A DNA stretch of 62,977 bases from positions 1 to 62,977 of the forward strand of contig JAJYPP010000012.1 of the NCBI GenBank assembly GCA_021795235.1, written 5' to 3'. The translations under genes and the position numbers were made by a program. Of the stretch, positions 20,713 to 28,865 are shown one piece after another (position 1 is the stretch's first letter; the number at the start of each line of letters is the position of its first letter). Under the pieces are notes generated by a model. The model ran no database searches. It had not been told where the DNA came from and worked only from the letters and a program-made list of their open reading frames with translations. The DNA is from a bacterium (GTDB lineage: Bacteria > Chloroflexota > Dormibacteria > Aeolococcales > Bog-877).

Positions 20713-21959
20713 CAGCCGGGAGCGGGGTCGCCTCGAAGGCGGCGCACCGCCTCCTGCACCCCCACCAGGGCGTCGGCCACCTCGCTGGCCAGGATCCCGG
20801 CCCGGCCCCTGGTCTCGGCCAGCCAGGTGCCCGCCTGGCCGTGCAGGAAGACCCCCGCTCGCGCCGCCTCGGCAGAGGCCAATCCCTGAGCGATGAGAGC
20901 GCCGATCAGGCCAGCCAGGACATCGCCGGTCCCTCCCGTGGCCAACACCGAGGTGGCGTGCCCGTCCACCCACACCTCCCCGCGGGAGTCAGCCACCACC
21001 GTCTCGGCGCCCTTCAGCACCACCGTGGCTCCCAGCCCTGTGGCGAGCTTCCTGGCCCAACCGACCCGATCCCGCTCGATGTCCGCCACGTGAACACCAG
21101 CGAGCCGAGCCGCCTCCAGGGGATGGGGTGTCAGGACGCATCCCGGCGGCACCACGGCTCGCAGCTCGACCGAGGCGGCCACCGCATTCAGGCCGTCCGC
21201 GTCCAGCACCAAGCGGCCGCCTCTGCCCGCCATCGCCTGGAGCACCCCCAGCAGGAGCGCGTGGGTGGCAGCCCCGATCCCCAGTCCCGGGCCGCAGACG
21301 ACCCCGTCGGCGCTCGCCAAGTGCTCCCCGGCCGCCGCCGCCGCCGCCGCTCCGTATCCCCCTGCCTCCACCGGGAGCGGCACTCGGATCACCTCGGCCA
21401 GCAGCCCATCGCCACCGCCCGCCTCGGGGACGGCAGCCTTGACCCGGCCCGCCCCTCCCCGCAGCGCCCCCCGGGCCGCCAGCGCCGCCGCCCCGGGGAA
21501 TCCGGGACTGCCGGCGAGTACCAGCACCGTTCCGAAGGTCCCCTTGTGGGCGTTGCCGGGCCGGCTGGGCAGGACGATCTCGGTCGGCACCTCAAACAGC
21601 CTGGGGAGGTCATCCATCGAGGTCAGCACCGCCACCGCCACCGCCAGCCCGGCGTCGTGGCTGAGGCTGAGCTCCAGGCCAGGGACCGCCCGACCATCGA
21701 CGAGCGCTTCGGGGGCCCCACCAGGCCGGTGCCTGACGGAGATGCTGGGGTAGGTGGGAAGTGGACGGCCGCAGCTTCCATAGGCCTTCCGCACCGCCTC
21801 CTTGGCCGCCCAGCGGGCCGCCAGCCGCTCCGGCCTGCCCGCACAGTATTCGACCTCCTCGGCGGTGAACATCCTGGTGGCAAACGACGCCCGCCGCTCG
21901 GTCAGGGCGGCGATGCGCTGCACCGAGGTCACATCCACCCCGGTCGTGACTGACCTCAT
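20712..21959 (-). CDS. AcpS-NnrD fusion: holo-ACP synthase plus NAD(P)HX dehydratase
   Basis: About 415 residues. Residues 1-115 are AcpS, which puts phosphopantetheine on acyl carrier protein: TTGVDVTSVQRI with Mg-binding Asp9 and AAKEAVRKAYG with Glu54. The rest is a ribokinase-like NnrD that repairs hydrated NAD(P)H: LVLAGSPGFPGAA, GPGLG, LDADGLNA, LTPHPLEAARL, VLKGAETVV and TGGTGDVLAG. NnrD is usually fused to epimerase NnrE, not AcpS; no NnrE domain is present. The ATG at 21959 is 31 bases after glmS. The longer upstream frame overlaps glmS. Confidence 0.92.
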   Translation of the reverse strand: MRSVTTGVDVTSVQRIAALTERRASFATRMFTAEEVEYCAGRPERLAARWAAKEAVRKAYGSCGRPLPTYPSISVRHRPGGAPEALVDGRAVPGLELSLSHDAGLAVAVAVLTSMDDLPRLFEVPTEIVLPSRPGNAHKGTFGTVLVLAGSPGFPGAAALAARGALRGGAGRVKAAVPEAGGGDGLLAEVIRVPLPVEAGGYGAAAAAAAGEHLASADGVVCGPGLGIGAATHALLLGVLQAMAGRGGRLVLDADGLNAVAASVELRAVVPPGCVLTPHPLEAARLAGVHVADIERDRVGWARKLATGLGATVVLKGAETVVADSRGEVWVDGHATSVLATGGTGDVLAGLIGALIAQGLASAEAARAGVFLHGQAGTWLAETRGRAGILASEVADALVGVQEAVRRLRGDPAPG

Positions 21960-21990
21960 CTGTCGCGGAAGCCAGCCCGGGGCCGGGACC

Positions 21991-23823
21991 TCACTCCACC
22001 GTGACTGACTTGGCGAGGTTGCGCGGACGGTCCACGTCGTAGCCTCGAGCCATGGCCGCATGGTACGCGAGCAGCTGCCCCACCACCGCGGTCACCAGCG
22101 GCGAGACCACCTCGGGAACCCGCGGGACCTCGACCGTGAACTGAACGTGGTCCACGAGCGAGGTGTCCCCTTGGCTCACCACCGCCAGCACTGGGCTCTG
22201 CCGCGCGTGCGCCTCCAGGATGTTGCTCCGCACCTTCTCCCTGGTGGGCGCTTCGGTCGCGAAGGCCACCACCGGCATGGTCTCGTCCAGGAGCGCGATA
22301 GGCCCGTGCTTCAGCTCCCCGGCGGGGTAGCCCTCGGCATGGACGTAGGCCACCTCCTTCAGCTTCAGAGCCGCCTCCACCGCGGCGGGGTAGTTGTAGC
22401 CCCGTCCCATGTAGAGCACGCTGCGGTGCTGTGCCAACCAGGCCCCCAGGGAGGCGAACTCGTCGTCCCGGGCCAGCAGCTCCCGCTGCACCACCGCCAC
22501 CGATCTCAGGGCGGCCGCCAGCTCGCGCAGATCACCCTGCCCCTTGGTCTGTCTGGCCTGCGCCATCCTCAGGGCCAGCAGCAGGGAGCAGGCCACCTGG
22601 TTGGTGAAGGTCTTGGTCGCAACCACGCAGATCTCAGGCCCGGCGTGCAGGTTGATCACCCCGTCCGCCTCCAGCGCCAAGGTGCTGCCCACCACGTTGG
22701 TGAGGGCGAGGACGAAACTGCCACGCGACTGCGCCAGGCGGGCAGCGGCCAGGGTGTCGGCGGTCTCACCGGACTGGGAGACCGCCAGGGTCAGGGTGCG
22801 GCCGTCCAGGGGCTGAGGCCGGTAGCGCCACTCCGAGGCGACCTCCACCGTGGCCGGGATCTGGGCCAGGTCCTCGAGCGCGTACTTGGCGATCATGCCC
22901 GCGTAGTAGGCGCTGCCGGCGGCCACGATCTGGACCCGCTGGATCGAGCCCAGACGATCCTCGTCGATGCCCCAGTCTGGGAACTCCACCCTGCCGTCCG
23001 ATAGCAGCCGGCCGCGCAAGGCGTTCTCCAGGGCCGCCGGCTGCTCGTGGATCTCCTTGGACATGAAGTTGGGGTATCCGCCCCGCTCGGCCTGGATCAC
23101 GTCCCATTCCACCCGCACCACCTTGGGCACCACCTCGGAGCCGTCCACGATCGAGCTGACCACCGGCCCGACCGGACTGAGGACCGCCATCTGCCCCTCG
23201 CCCAAGACGATCGCCTGCCGGGTATAGGGAATGATGGCGGTCAAGTCGGAACTCAAGAACCACTCGTCGGTCCCGACCCCGATCACCAGCGGAGCGTTGA
23301 GCCTGGCCCCGATCAGGGTGTCGGGATCGGTCGAACTCAAGACCACCACCGCGTAGGCCCCGTTCAGCCGGGCCAGAGCCTGCCGTGTCGCCACGACCAG
23401 GTCGCCCCGGTAGTACTCCTCGATGAGATGAGGCAGGACCTCGGTATCGGTGTCGGAGCTGAAGCGATGACCGGCGCTCCTCAGCTCCTGGCGCAATTCA
23501 GCGAAGTTCTCGATGATCCCGTTGTGGATTACGTAGAACCGTCCGCTGCAGTCACAGTGAGGGTGGGCGTTCTCGCGGCTGGGCCGCCCATGGGTCGCCC
23601 ACCTGGTGTGTCCCATCCCCACCCGGCCGGCGATCGCCTCCCCGTCGATCCGGGCCAGCAGCGCCTCCACCTTACCCGCCGACTTGATGCTGGTGGGCAC
23701 CCCGTCAGCCCCCAGCACCACCACCCCGGCCGAGTCGTATCCGCGGTACTCCAGGCGCTGCAGGCTGTCCAGGAGGACAGGTGCGGCGACGCGCTGACCC
23801 AAGTAGCCGATGATCCCGCACAT
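21991..23823 (-). CDS. glmS: glutamine-fructose-6-phosphate aminotransferase GlmS
   Basis: GlmS makes glucosamine 6-phosphate, the first committed precursor of UDP-GlcNAc and peptidoglycan. The 610-residue protein starts MCGIIGYLGQ with nucleophile Cys2 after Met removal, keeps HTRWATHG and YNGIIENF-like segments of the glutaminase domain, then two SIS domains (VAVSQSGETADT) and the C-terminal DRPRNLAKSVTVE. GGGGAGGTG precedes the ATG. It follows cdaA-cdaR, the usual cdaA-ybbR-glm arrangement. No glmS ribozyme was recognised in the about 117-base gap upstream. Confidence 0.97.
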   Translation of the reverse strand: MCGIIGYLGQRVAAPVLLDSLQRLEYRGYDSAGVVVLGADGVPTSIKSAGKVEALLARIDGEAIAGRVGMGHTRWATHGRPSRENAHPHCDCSGRFYVIHNGIIENFAELRQELRSAGHRFSSDTDTEVLPHLIEEYYRGDLVVATRQALARLNGAYAVVVLSSTDPDTLIGARLNAPLVIGVGTDEWFLSSDLTAIIPYTRQAIVLGEGQMAVLSPVGPVVSSIVDGSEVVPKVVRVEWDVIQAERGGYPNFMSKEIHEQPAALENALRGRLLSDGRVEFPDWGIDEDRLGSIQRVQIVAAGSAYYAGMIAKYALEDLAQIPATVEVASEWRYRPQPLDGRTLTLAVSQSGETADTLAAARLAQSRGSFVLALTNVVGSTLALEADGVINLHAGPEICVVATKTFTNQVACSLLLALRMAQARQTKGQGDLRELAAALRSVAVVQRELLARDDEFASLGAWLAQHRSVLYMGRGYNYPAAVEAALKLKEVAYVHAEGYPAGELKHGPIALLDETMPVVAFATEAPTREKVRSNILEAHARQSPVLAVVSQGDTSLVDHVQFTVEVPRVPEVVSPLVTAVVGQLLAYHAAMARGYDVDRPRNLAKSVTVE

Positions 23824-23940
23824 GATTCGGTCGCACCTCCCCTCTCTTGGGTCGCCTACGTGGAGGCAAACGTCTGGGTCCCAGCTCAGGTTACAGAGTG
23901 GGTCCCGCTCCCCTCGGCTCAGAACGGGATCGGAGGCCGC

Positions 23941-24939
23941 TCAGGGGCTGGGGGTGGGGGTTGGGCTGGGGGTGGGGGTGGGGGTCGCAGTCGCGGTCGG
24001 GAGCTGGGTGACGGTCACCACCACCGTCACCGAGGACACCGAGGTGCTGACCCCGCTGGGCAGGTTGAGTCGAACCTGGTAGCTCGTGTCCCGGCTGATG
24101 CCGGAGACGTCTATCGGCTGCGTGTCCACGGCGCTCAGCCCGTCCACGATGCCGGGAGGCCCAGTGGCGGAAACGAACAGAGGCGTCACCTGAGCGCCGG
24201 TGAGCTCGTAGCCGGAGGCCACCTGCCCGCTCAGGATGTAGTCCACCGGAAGCGTCAGGTGGTTGGTCTCCGAGCTGATGGATGCGTGCACCGTCACCTC
24301 CTGGGGGCTGAAGGTGACCTCGCTCTTGGAGACCCCCTTCGGCAAGGGGATCTGCACGGGCGTGGTGAGATCGACCGACGCCTTCCAGGAGGAGAGGTTG
24401 ACGGTGGCCTCCGGCTGCAGGCTGGAGATGATGCTGGAGGGCGCCCGCACCTTCACGTCGGCCGGGCTGGCGGTGGTCGCCTGGGAGTTGAACTTGTAGC
24501 CCGCCTGGGGCAGCTCCTTGCTGGGCACCACCACCCGGACCGGCAGGGACGCCGTCTGCCAGCGGTCGATGGTCACCGCCACCGTGGTGGGTGGGTACCA
24601 CAAGAACGCGTTGGGATCCTGCAGCGAGCTGGCCAGATGGACCTGGTAGACCCCCGGGGACTTGATCGCGCTGAGGTTGACGGAGGCTGACAGGTGCGCT
24701 CTGACCAGCGGGCTGTGGACGTTGGAGTACACCCCTCCGACCTTGATCGCCACGCTCTTGATGGGGTAGAGCACCAGGAGACCGGAGTTGAGGCCGCTCA
24801 CCTGAGGGATCACGTAGTAGGTCGCGATCGCAGGCGGGTTGCTGGCGTAGACCACCCCCACCCACATCCCGCAGGCGACCAGCAGCGCCAGCAGCTTTAT
24901 GCGCCAGTTGCGGACCAGGAGCCCGAAGTGCCTGGGCAT
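23941..24939 (-). CDS. cdaR: CdaR/YbbR-domain membrane protein
   Basis: A 332-residue protein with one N-terminal transmembrane helix (about residues 14-32) and an extracytoplasmic part built of YbbR-type repeats. YbbR (CdaR) proteins bind and regulate the diadenylate cyclase CdaA encoded just upstream; the two genes overlap by one base. The last about 20 residues are a Thr/Pro/Ser repeat likely to extend through the wall. Adjacent glmS completes the typical module. Function is inferred from family and synteny. Confidence 0.88.
   Translation of the reverse strand: MPRHFGLLVRNWRIKLLALLVACGMWVGVVYASNPPAIATYYVIPQVSGLNSGLLVLYPIKSVAIKVGGVYSNVHSPLVRAHLSASVNLSAIKSPGVYQVHLASSLQDPNAFLWYPPTTVAVTIDRWQTASLPVRVVVPSKELPQAGYKFNSQATTASPADVKVRAPSSIISSLQPEATVNLSSWKASVDLTTPVQIPLPKGVSKSEVTFSPQEVTVHASISSETNHLTLPVDYILSGQVASGYELTGAQVTPLFVSATGPPGIVDGLSAVDTQPIDVSGISRDTSYQVRLNLPSGVSTSVSSVTVVVTVTQLPTATATPTPTPSPTPTPSP
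23944..24002. repeat. low-complexity Pro/Thr-encoding repeat in cdaR
   Basis: A G-rich (plus strand) repeat of GGGGTT/GGGGGT-like units encodes the Thr-Pro and Ser-Pro tail of CdaR. Confidence 0.75.
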
Positions 24940-25844
24940 CAGCTCCGCCCCGCCGGGCTGGCCTCGCCGCTGCGCCCGCTGCGGGCCCGGAAGCGGAGGC
25001 TGCGGCGATGGCTCTCGTACAGCGGCAGTCGCAGGAAGCTGCCCAGGCGGGCGGTGAGCTGGTCGGAGTCAAGCTCTCCCTCCAGCTCGCCGCCCACCGC
25101 CCAGCTGATCCGTCCCGTCTCCTCTGAGACCACCACCACCGCGGCATCGGTCATCTGGGTCAACCCCACCGCCGCCAGGTGGCGGGTGCCGCTGCGTTCG
25201 TGACGGTCGCTGCGCTCGGCCAGGGGCAGAACGCAGCCGGCGGCGACCACGCGCCCACCGTTCACCAGCGCAGCCCCATCGTGCAGGGGCGACTTGTAGG
25301 TGAAGATGGTCCCCAGTGCCTCCGCGCTCACCAGGGCGTCCAGCCGGATCCCGGAGGCGGCGATCTCCTCCAGGCCGACGTCGCCCTGGATTACGATGAG
25401 GGCTCCGGTGGCGGTCTCGCTCAGGCGCAGGGCCGCCCTGGTCACCTCGTCGACGGTCCTGCGCAGCACCGCCGTCTCCGGCCCCAAGAGGCCCCGACGC
25501 AGGGTGCTGAGGCGGCCCATCTGGTCCAGCGCCCGGCGCAGCTCAGGCTGGAACAGGATGATCACGGCGATCAGGATCACCTGGCCACCGTTGCTGTAGA
25601 TGAACTTCAGGACCGGCAGGTCCAGGATGAACGCGACCGCCCCCAGGGCTCCGATCAGGGCCAGCCCGACCAGGATCTGCACCGCCTGGGTGCCCCGCAC
25701 CAGGAGCAGCAGGCGGTAGGTCAGAAAGGCGATGATCGCCACGTCCAGCAGGTCCCGCCAGCCGACGGTCTGCAGCAGAACCCGGAGCGCCTGCCCCAGG
25801 TTCAAGCCGCCCATGACCAGCATCAGCGGCCCGCCCGAGAGCAC
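24939..25844 (-). CDS. cdaA: diadenylate cyclase CdaA
   Basis: CdaA makes c-di-AMP from two ATP and is membrane-bound. Three hydrophobic helices occupy about residues 30-100, then the DAC domain. The DGA motif is at 189-191 (SPLHDGAAL). The second signature, normally GTRHR, reads GTRHL at 219-223. SEETGRIS follows as usual. Synthesis would be controlled by the neighbouring CdaR. The GTG start at 25844 is 4 bases past argF; ATG codons at 25823 and 25814 are alternatives. Confidence 0.93.
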   Translation of the reverse strand: MLSGGPLMLVMGGLNLGQALRVLLQTVGWRDLLDVAIIAFLTYRLLLLVRGTQAVQILVGLALIGALGAVAFILDLPVLKFIYSNGGQVILIAVIILFQPELRRALDQMGRLSTLRRGLLGPETAVLRRTVDEVTRAALRLSETATGALIVIQGDVGLEEIAASGIRLDALVSAEALGTIFTYKSPLHDGAALVNGGRVVAAGCVLPLAERSDRHERSGTRHLAAVGLTQMTDAAVVVVSEETGRISWAVGGELEGELDSDQLTARLGSFLRLPLYESHRRSLRFRARSGRSGEASPAGRS

Positions 25845-25848
25845 CCGT

Positions 25849-26781
25849 TCACGTCGTCTCCGGCCCGAAGATCGAGGTCAGCAGCGCCAGCTGCACCCAG
25901 TAGCGATTCTCGGCCTGGTCGAAGACGATCGCCTGGGGGCCATCCATGACCGCGTCGGTGATCTCCTCGCCGCGATGGGCGGGTAGGCAGTGCATCACCC
26001 TCACCCCGGCTGGCGCCCGACCGAGGACGTCCTCGTTGATCTGGTAGGGGCCAAAGTCCTGGCGGCGGTCTTCGTGTTGGTCTTCCTGACCCATGCTGGT
26101 CCAGACGTCAGTGTAGATCACCTCTGTACCGGTCAAGCCCTCGTCGAGATCATTGGTTACCAGCACCTGGCCCCCGGGGGCAGCTCCCGTCATCCGGTCC
26201 AGGTCCCGCCGATTGGGCTCGTAGCCGGGCGGGGTGACGACCCTCAGATCCAGCTCGGCGACACGGGCAGCCTCGATCCAGGAGTTGCAGACGTTGTTGC
26301 CGTCGCCGACGAAGGTCAGCCGGGCTCCCTCGAGCCTGCCCAACGCCTCCCTCACGGTCAGGCAGTCGGCCAGGATCTGGCAGGGATGACCCTGGTCGGT
26401 CATGGCGTTGATCACCGGCCCGTTCATGCTGGCGGCAAGTCCCAGCAGGTCCCGCGCCGAGGGGATGCGCGCCACCAGCCCGTCGACGTATCGATCCAGG
26501 ATCCGACCCACGTCGCTGACGGACTCCCTGCGTCCCAGCTCTATCTCCCGGTCGAAGAGGGCGATGGGATGACCGCCCAGGCGATGGATGGCAGCCTCGA
26601 AGGAGACCCGGGTGCGATTGCTGGGCCGGAGGAAGAACATGGCCACCGAGCGCCGCGCCAGCGGCACTCCCGGGTCCCGGCCGGCCTTGAGCTCTGCGGC
26701 CAGGTCGAGCAGCCCATGAAGGTCGGCTGGGCTCAGGTCCGCCACCGCCAGGAAGTCACGTCCCCGCAGTGCCGCTACCAC
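25849..26781 (-). CDS. argF: ornithine carbamoyltransferase ArgF
   Basis: OTC forms citrulline from ornithine and carbamoyl phosphate in arginine synthesis. The carbamoyl-phosphate motif reads SNRTR (residues 54-58) in place of the usual STRTR. HPCQILAD, DVWTSMGQE and MHCLPAHRGEE identify it as OTC and not aspartate transcarbamylase. I chose GTG 26781, with GGTGGAG six bases before it, over TTG 26811, because a TATACT -10 element sits only 11 bases upstream of the latter. No other arg genes are nearby, so it may have been brought beside the ribosomal operon secondarily. Confidence 0.93.
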   Translation of the reverse strand: MVAALRGRDFLAVADLSPADLHGLLDLAAELKAGRDPGVPLARRSVAMFFLRPSNRTRVSFEAAIHRLGGHPIALFDREIELGRRESVSDVGRILDRYVDGLVARIPSARDLLGLAASMNGPVINAMTDQGHPCQILADCLTVREALGRLEGARLTFVGDGNNVCNSWIEAARVAELDLRVVTPPGYEPNRRDLDRMTGAAPGGQVLVTNDLDEGLTGTEVIYTDVWTSMGQEDQHEDRRQDFGPYQINEDVLGRAPAGVRVMHCLPAHRGEEITDAVMDGPQAIVFDQAENRYWVQLALLTSIFGPETT

Positions 26782-26821
26782 ATGTCTCCACCCGCTGCCA
26801 CTCAACGCCAAGCTCCGGGCA

Positions 26822-26827
26822 AGTATA
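26822..26827 (-). promoter_or_regulatory. -10 element (TATACT) before argF
   Basis: CTATACT on the minus strand lies in the 72-base gap between rpsI and argF. Predicted initiation is near 26815. No matching -35 hexamer is evident at 16-18 bases. Confidence 0.45.
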
Positions 26828-26853
26828 GAAAGCTGGGACGAATGCCGGTGGGA

Positions 26854-27258
26854 TCAGCGCTTGGTGTACTGAGGCGCCTTGCGGGCCCGCTTGAGGCCGG
26901 GCTTCTTGCGCTCCTTCATGCGGGGATCCCGGGTCATCAGCCCAGCCGCCTTCAGCTGGGCTCGAAGATCACCGTCCATCACACAGAGGGCGCGTGCCAG
27001 GCCGTGCGCCACCGCCCCAGCCTGGCCGGCCACGCCGCCGCCCTCGACCTTGACCGTGACGTGGCAGCGGTCGCGAAGCCCAGTTATCTGGAGCGGCCGC
27101 ATGGCCGCCTCCTCCAGCTCGCGGCGGCCGAAGTGCCGCAGCGGTTCGCGGTCGTTGATGATCGCCGTGCCGGATCCGGGATACACCCTGACCCGGGCCA
27201 CCGCCGTCTTGCGCCGACCGGTCCCGTAGGCGTACCTGGGCTGCTCGTCTTCACTCAC
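26854..27258 (-). CDS. rpsI: 30S ribosomal protein S9
   Basis: S9 binds 16S rRNA in the head with its C-terminal Arg/Lys tail reaching the P-site tRNA. Visible are YGTGRRKTAVARV, GLARAL and the terminal KKPGLKRARKAPQYTKR. The GTG start overlaps the rplM stop as GTGA, and GGGGAGGTGG lies upstream. The 134-residue length is normal. It ends the ribosomal superoperon. Confidence 0.97.
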   Translation of the reverse strand: MSEDEQPRYAYGTGRRKTAVARVRVYPGSGTAIINDREPLRHFGRRELEEAAMRPLQITGLRDRCHVTVKVEGGGVAGQAGAVAHGLARALCVMDGDLRAQLKAAGLMTRDPRMKERKKPGLKRARKAPQYTKR

Positions 27259-27713
27259 GACTGCACCACCTCCCCGCAATCGCCGAAGGTGATCGCCCGT
27301 GGCTGTTGCGCCGCGTGCGGGTGATCCGAGCCGGCGTAGATCTTCAACATCTTCAGCTGCCTGCCCCCCAGGGTGTTGTGCTGCAGCATCCCCCTGACCG
27401 CCTCATGCAGAGGGGTGGTGGGGTCGCGCTTGACCACCTCGTCGTAGGTCCGCTCCCTGCGCCCACCCGGATAGCCCGTGTAGTGGTCATAGATCTTGGT
27501 GGTGCGCTTGGTGCCGGTGACGACCAGGTCTCTGGCGTTGATCACCACCACGTGATCTCCCATCAGGGCGTGGGGGGTATAGGTCGGCAGGTGCTTGCCG
27601 CGCAGGACCCGGGCGATGTTGACCGCCAACCTGCCCAGGGTCTGGCCCCGGGCGTCCACCAACCACCACCGCTCGGAGGTCTGCTCCCCCCGGGCCACAA
27701 AACTCCGTTGCAT
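27255..27713 (-). CDS. rplM: 50S ribosomal protein L13
   Basis: L13 is an early-assembly 50S protein. The 152-residue product shows RWWLVDARGQTLGRLA, the GDHVVVINA strand, YDHYTGYPGG and VRGMLQHNTLG. ATG 27713 is chosen because it precedes the family start; the 36 extra upstream codons overlap truA. It is coupled to rpsI. Confidence 0.97.
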   Translation of the reverse strand: MQRSFVARGEQTSERWWLVDARGQTLGRLAVNIARVLRGKHLPTYTPHALMGDHVVVINARDLVVTGTKRTTKIYDHYTGYPGGRRERTYDEVVKRDPTTPLHEAVRGMLQHNTLGGRQLKMLKIYAGSDHPHAAQQPRAITFGDCGEVVQS

Positions 27714-27724
27714 CAATGCACTGC

Positions 27725-28510
27725 TCAACCCAAAACTCCAACCATTGCCGGCCGATGGTACTCCACCCGCCACTGATGAAGCCCGCGCGCAGGGGCCGTC
27801 AGCCAGCGCTTGCCCCCCCATGAGCCGGGGGCCAGGACTTCGCCCAGGTCTGGCCGACGCAGCCGCGAGACTCCGAAGCTAACCAGCGCCCCCACCAGAT
27901 TGCGCACCATGCCCCGCAGGAACGCATCGCCGCGGATGTCCAGCCGCACCAGGCCATCGGCCTCCAGCACCTCAATCATGTCCACGGTGCGGGTCGTGGG
28001 CCCTCCCGGCCAGGGGCTTCGCCCGAAACCGCCGAAGTCGAGGGTGCCGATCAGGCGGGCCGCAGCCGCGCGCATCGGCGCCAACTCCAAGGCGGGGCTG
28101 ACCCTCCAGACGTACCTCGCCTGGGCCGGGTCCAGGACTGTCTTGGGGCTGAGCAGGTAACGATACGTGCGCCGCCAGGCGTCCCGCCGGGGGTCGAACC
28201 CCTCCGGGGCCAGGTCTGCCGCCCGGACCGCGATGTCGTGGGGCAGGTGGCGATTGCAGGCCCGCAGCAGCTGCTGAGGGTCCACACCGCCAGCCAGTCG
28301 AAAGGAGACCACCTGCCCGTGGGCATGCACCCCGGCGTCGGTCCGGCCCGCCGCCACGATGCGCGGCCGGGCGCCGCAGGCTGCCTCCAGTGCCTGGGCG
28401 AAGCGCCCCGACACGGTGGGCACCCCGGGCTGGTACTGCCAGCCGTGGTAGTCGGTGCCGTCGTAGGCCAGCACCATCCGGTAGGTGCTCTCCTCAGGGG
28501 AGCTGCTCAC
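27725..28510 (-). CDS. truA: tRNA pseudouridine(38-40) synthase TruA
   Basis: TruA isomerises uridines 38-40 of the anticodon arm. The 261-residue protein has LAYDGTDYHGWQ, the catalytic Asp in GRTDAGVHAHGQV, and FLRGMVRNLVGAL near the C-terminus. The GTG start overlaps the rplQ stop as GTGA. It is placed in the usual rplQ-truA-rplM-rpsI order. Confidence 0.95.
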   Translation of the reverse strand: MSSSPEESTYRMVLAYDGTDYHGWQYQPGVPTVSGRFAQALEAACGARPRIVAAGRTDAGVHAHGQVVSFRLAGGVDPQQLLRACNRHLPHDIAVRAADLAPEGFDPRRDAWRRTYRYLLSPKTVLDPAQARYVWRVSPALELAPMRAAAARLIGTLDFGGFGRSPWPGGPTTRTVDMIEVLEADGLVRLDIRGDAFLRGMVRNLVGALVSFGVSRLRRPDLGEVLAPGSWGGKRWLTAPARGLHQWRVEYHRPAMVGVLG

Positions 28511-28860
28511 TCCACGAACTCCATGATCACCACCTCGGCGCCGTCACCCTGACGGGGACCCTTGTTGATGATCCTGGTGTAGCCCCCGGGGCGGTCGCGA
28601 AAGCGCTCGGCGTACTCGGTGAACAGCTTGGCCGCGACATCCGCGCGGGTCAGCACCCGAGCCACCCGGCGGCGCGCGTGGAGGTCGTCGGCCTTGGCGG
28701 TGGTGACCAGCTTCTCAACCCACCTCCTCAGCTCCTTGGCCTTGGCCTCGGTGGTCTCGATCCGTCCGTGCTCCACCAGCGCGGTGGCGAGGTTCTTGGT
28801 GAGGGCGATGCGGTGGGCCGAGGTCCGCCCCAGCTTCCTGCCAGCCTTGAGATGGCGCAT
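28507..28860 (-). CDS. rplQ: 50S ribosomal protein L17
   Basis: L17 lies near the exit tunnel. The 117-residue product begins MRHLKAGRKLGRTSAHR and has the NLATALVEHGRIETTEAKAK segment and the GGYTRI motif. It starts 5 bases after rpoA, completing the alpha operon. Confidence 0.97.
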   Translation of the reverse strand: MRHLKAGRKLGRTSAHRIALTKNLATALVEHGRIETTEAKAKELRRWVEKLVTTAKADDLHARRRVARVLTRADVAAKLFTEYAERFRDRPGGYTRIINKGPRQGDGAEVVIMEFVE

Positions 28861-28865
28861 CCCGC

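Noticed and set aside
23824..23940. glmS ribozyme in the glmS leader
   Set aside because: The gap is about 117 bases and shows none of the conserved glmS-ribozyme core that I could recognise.
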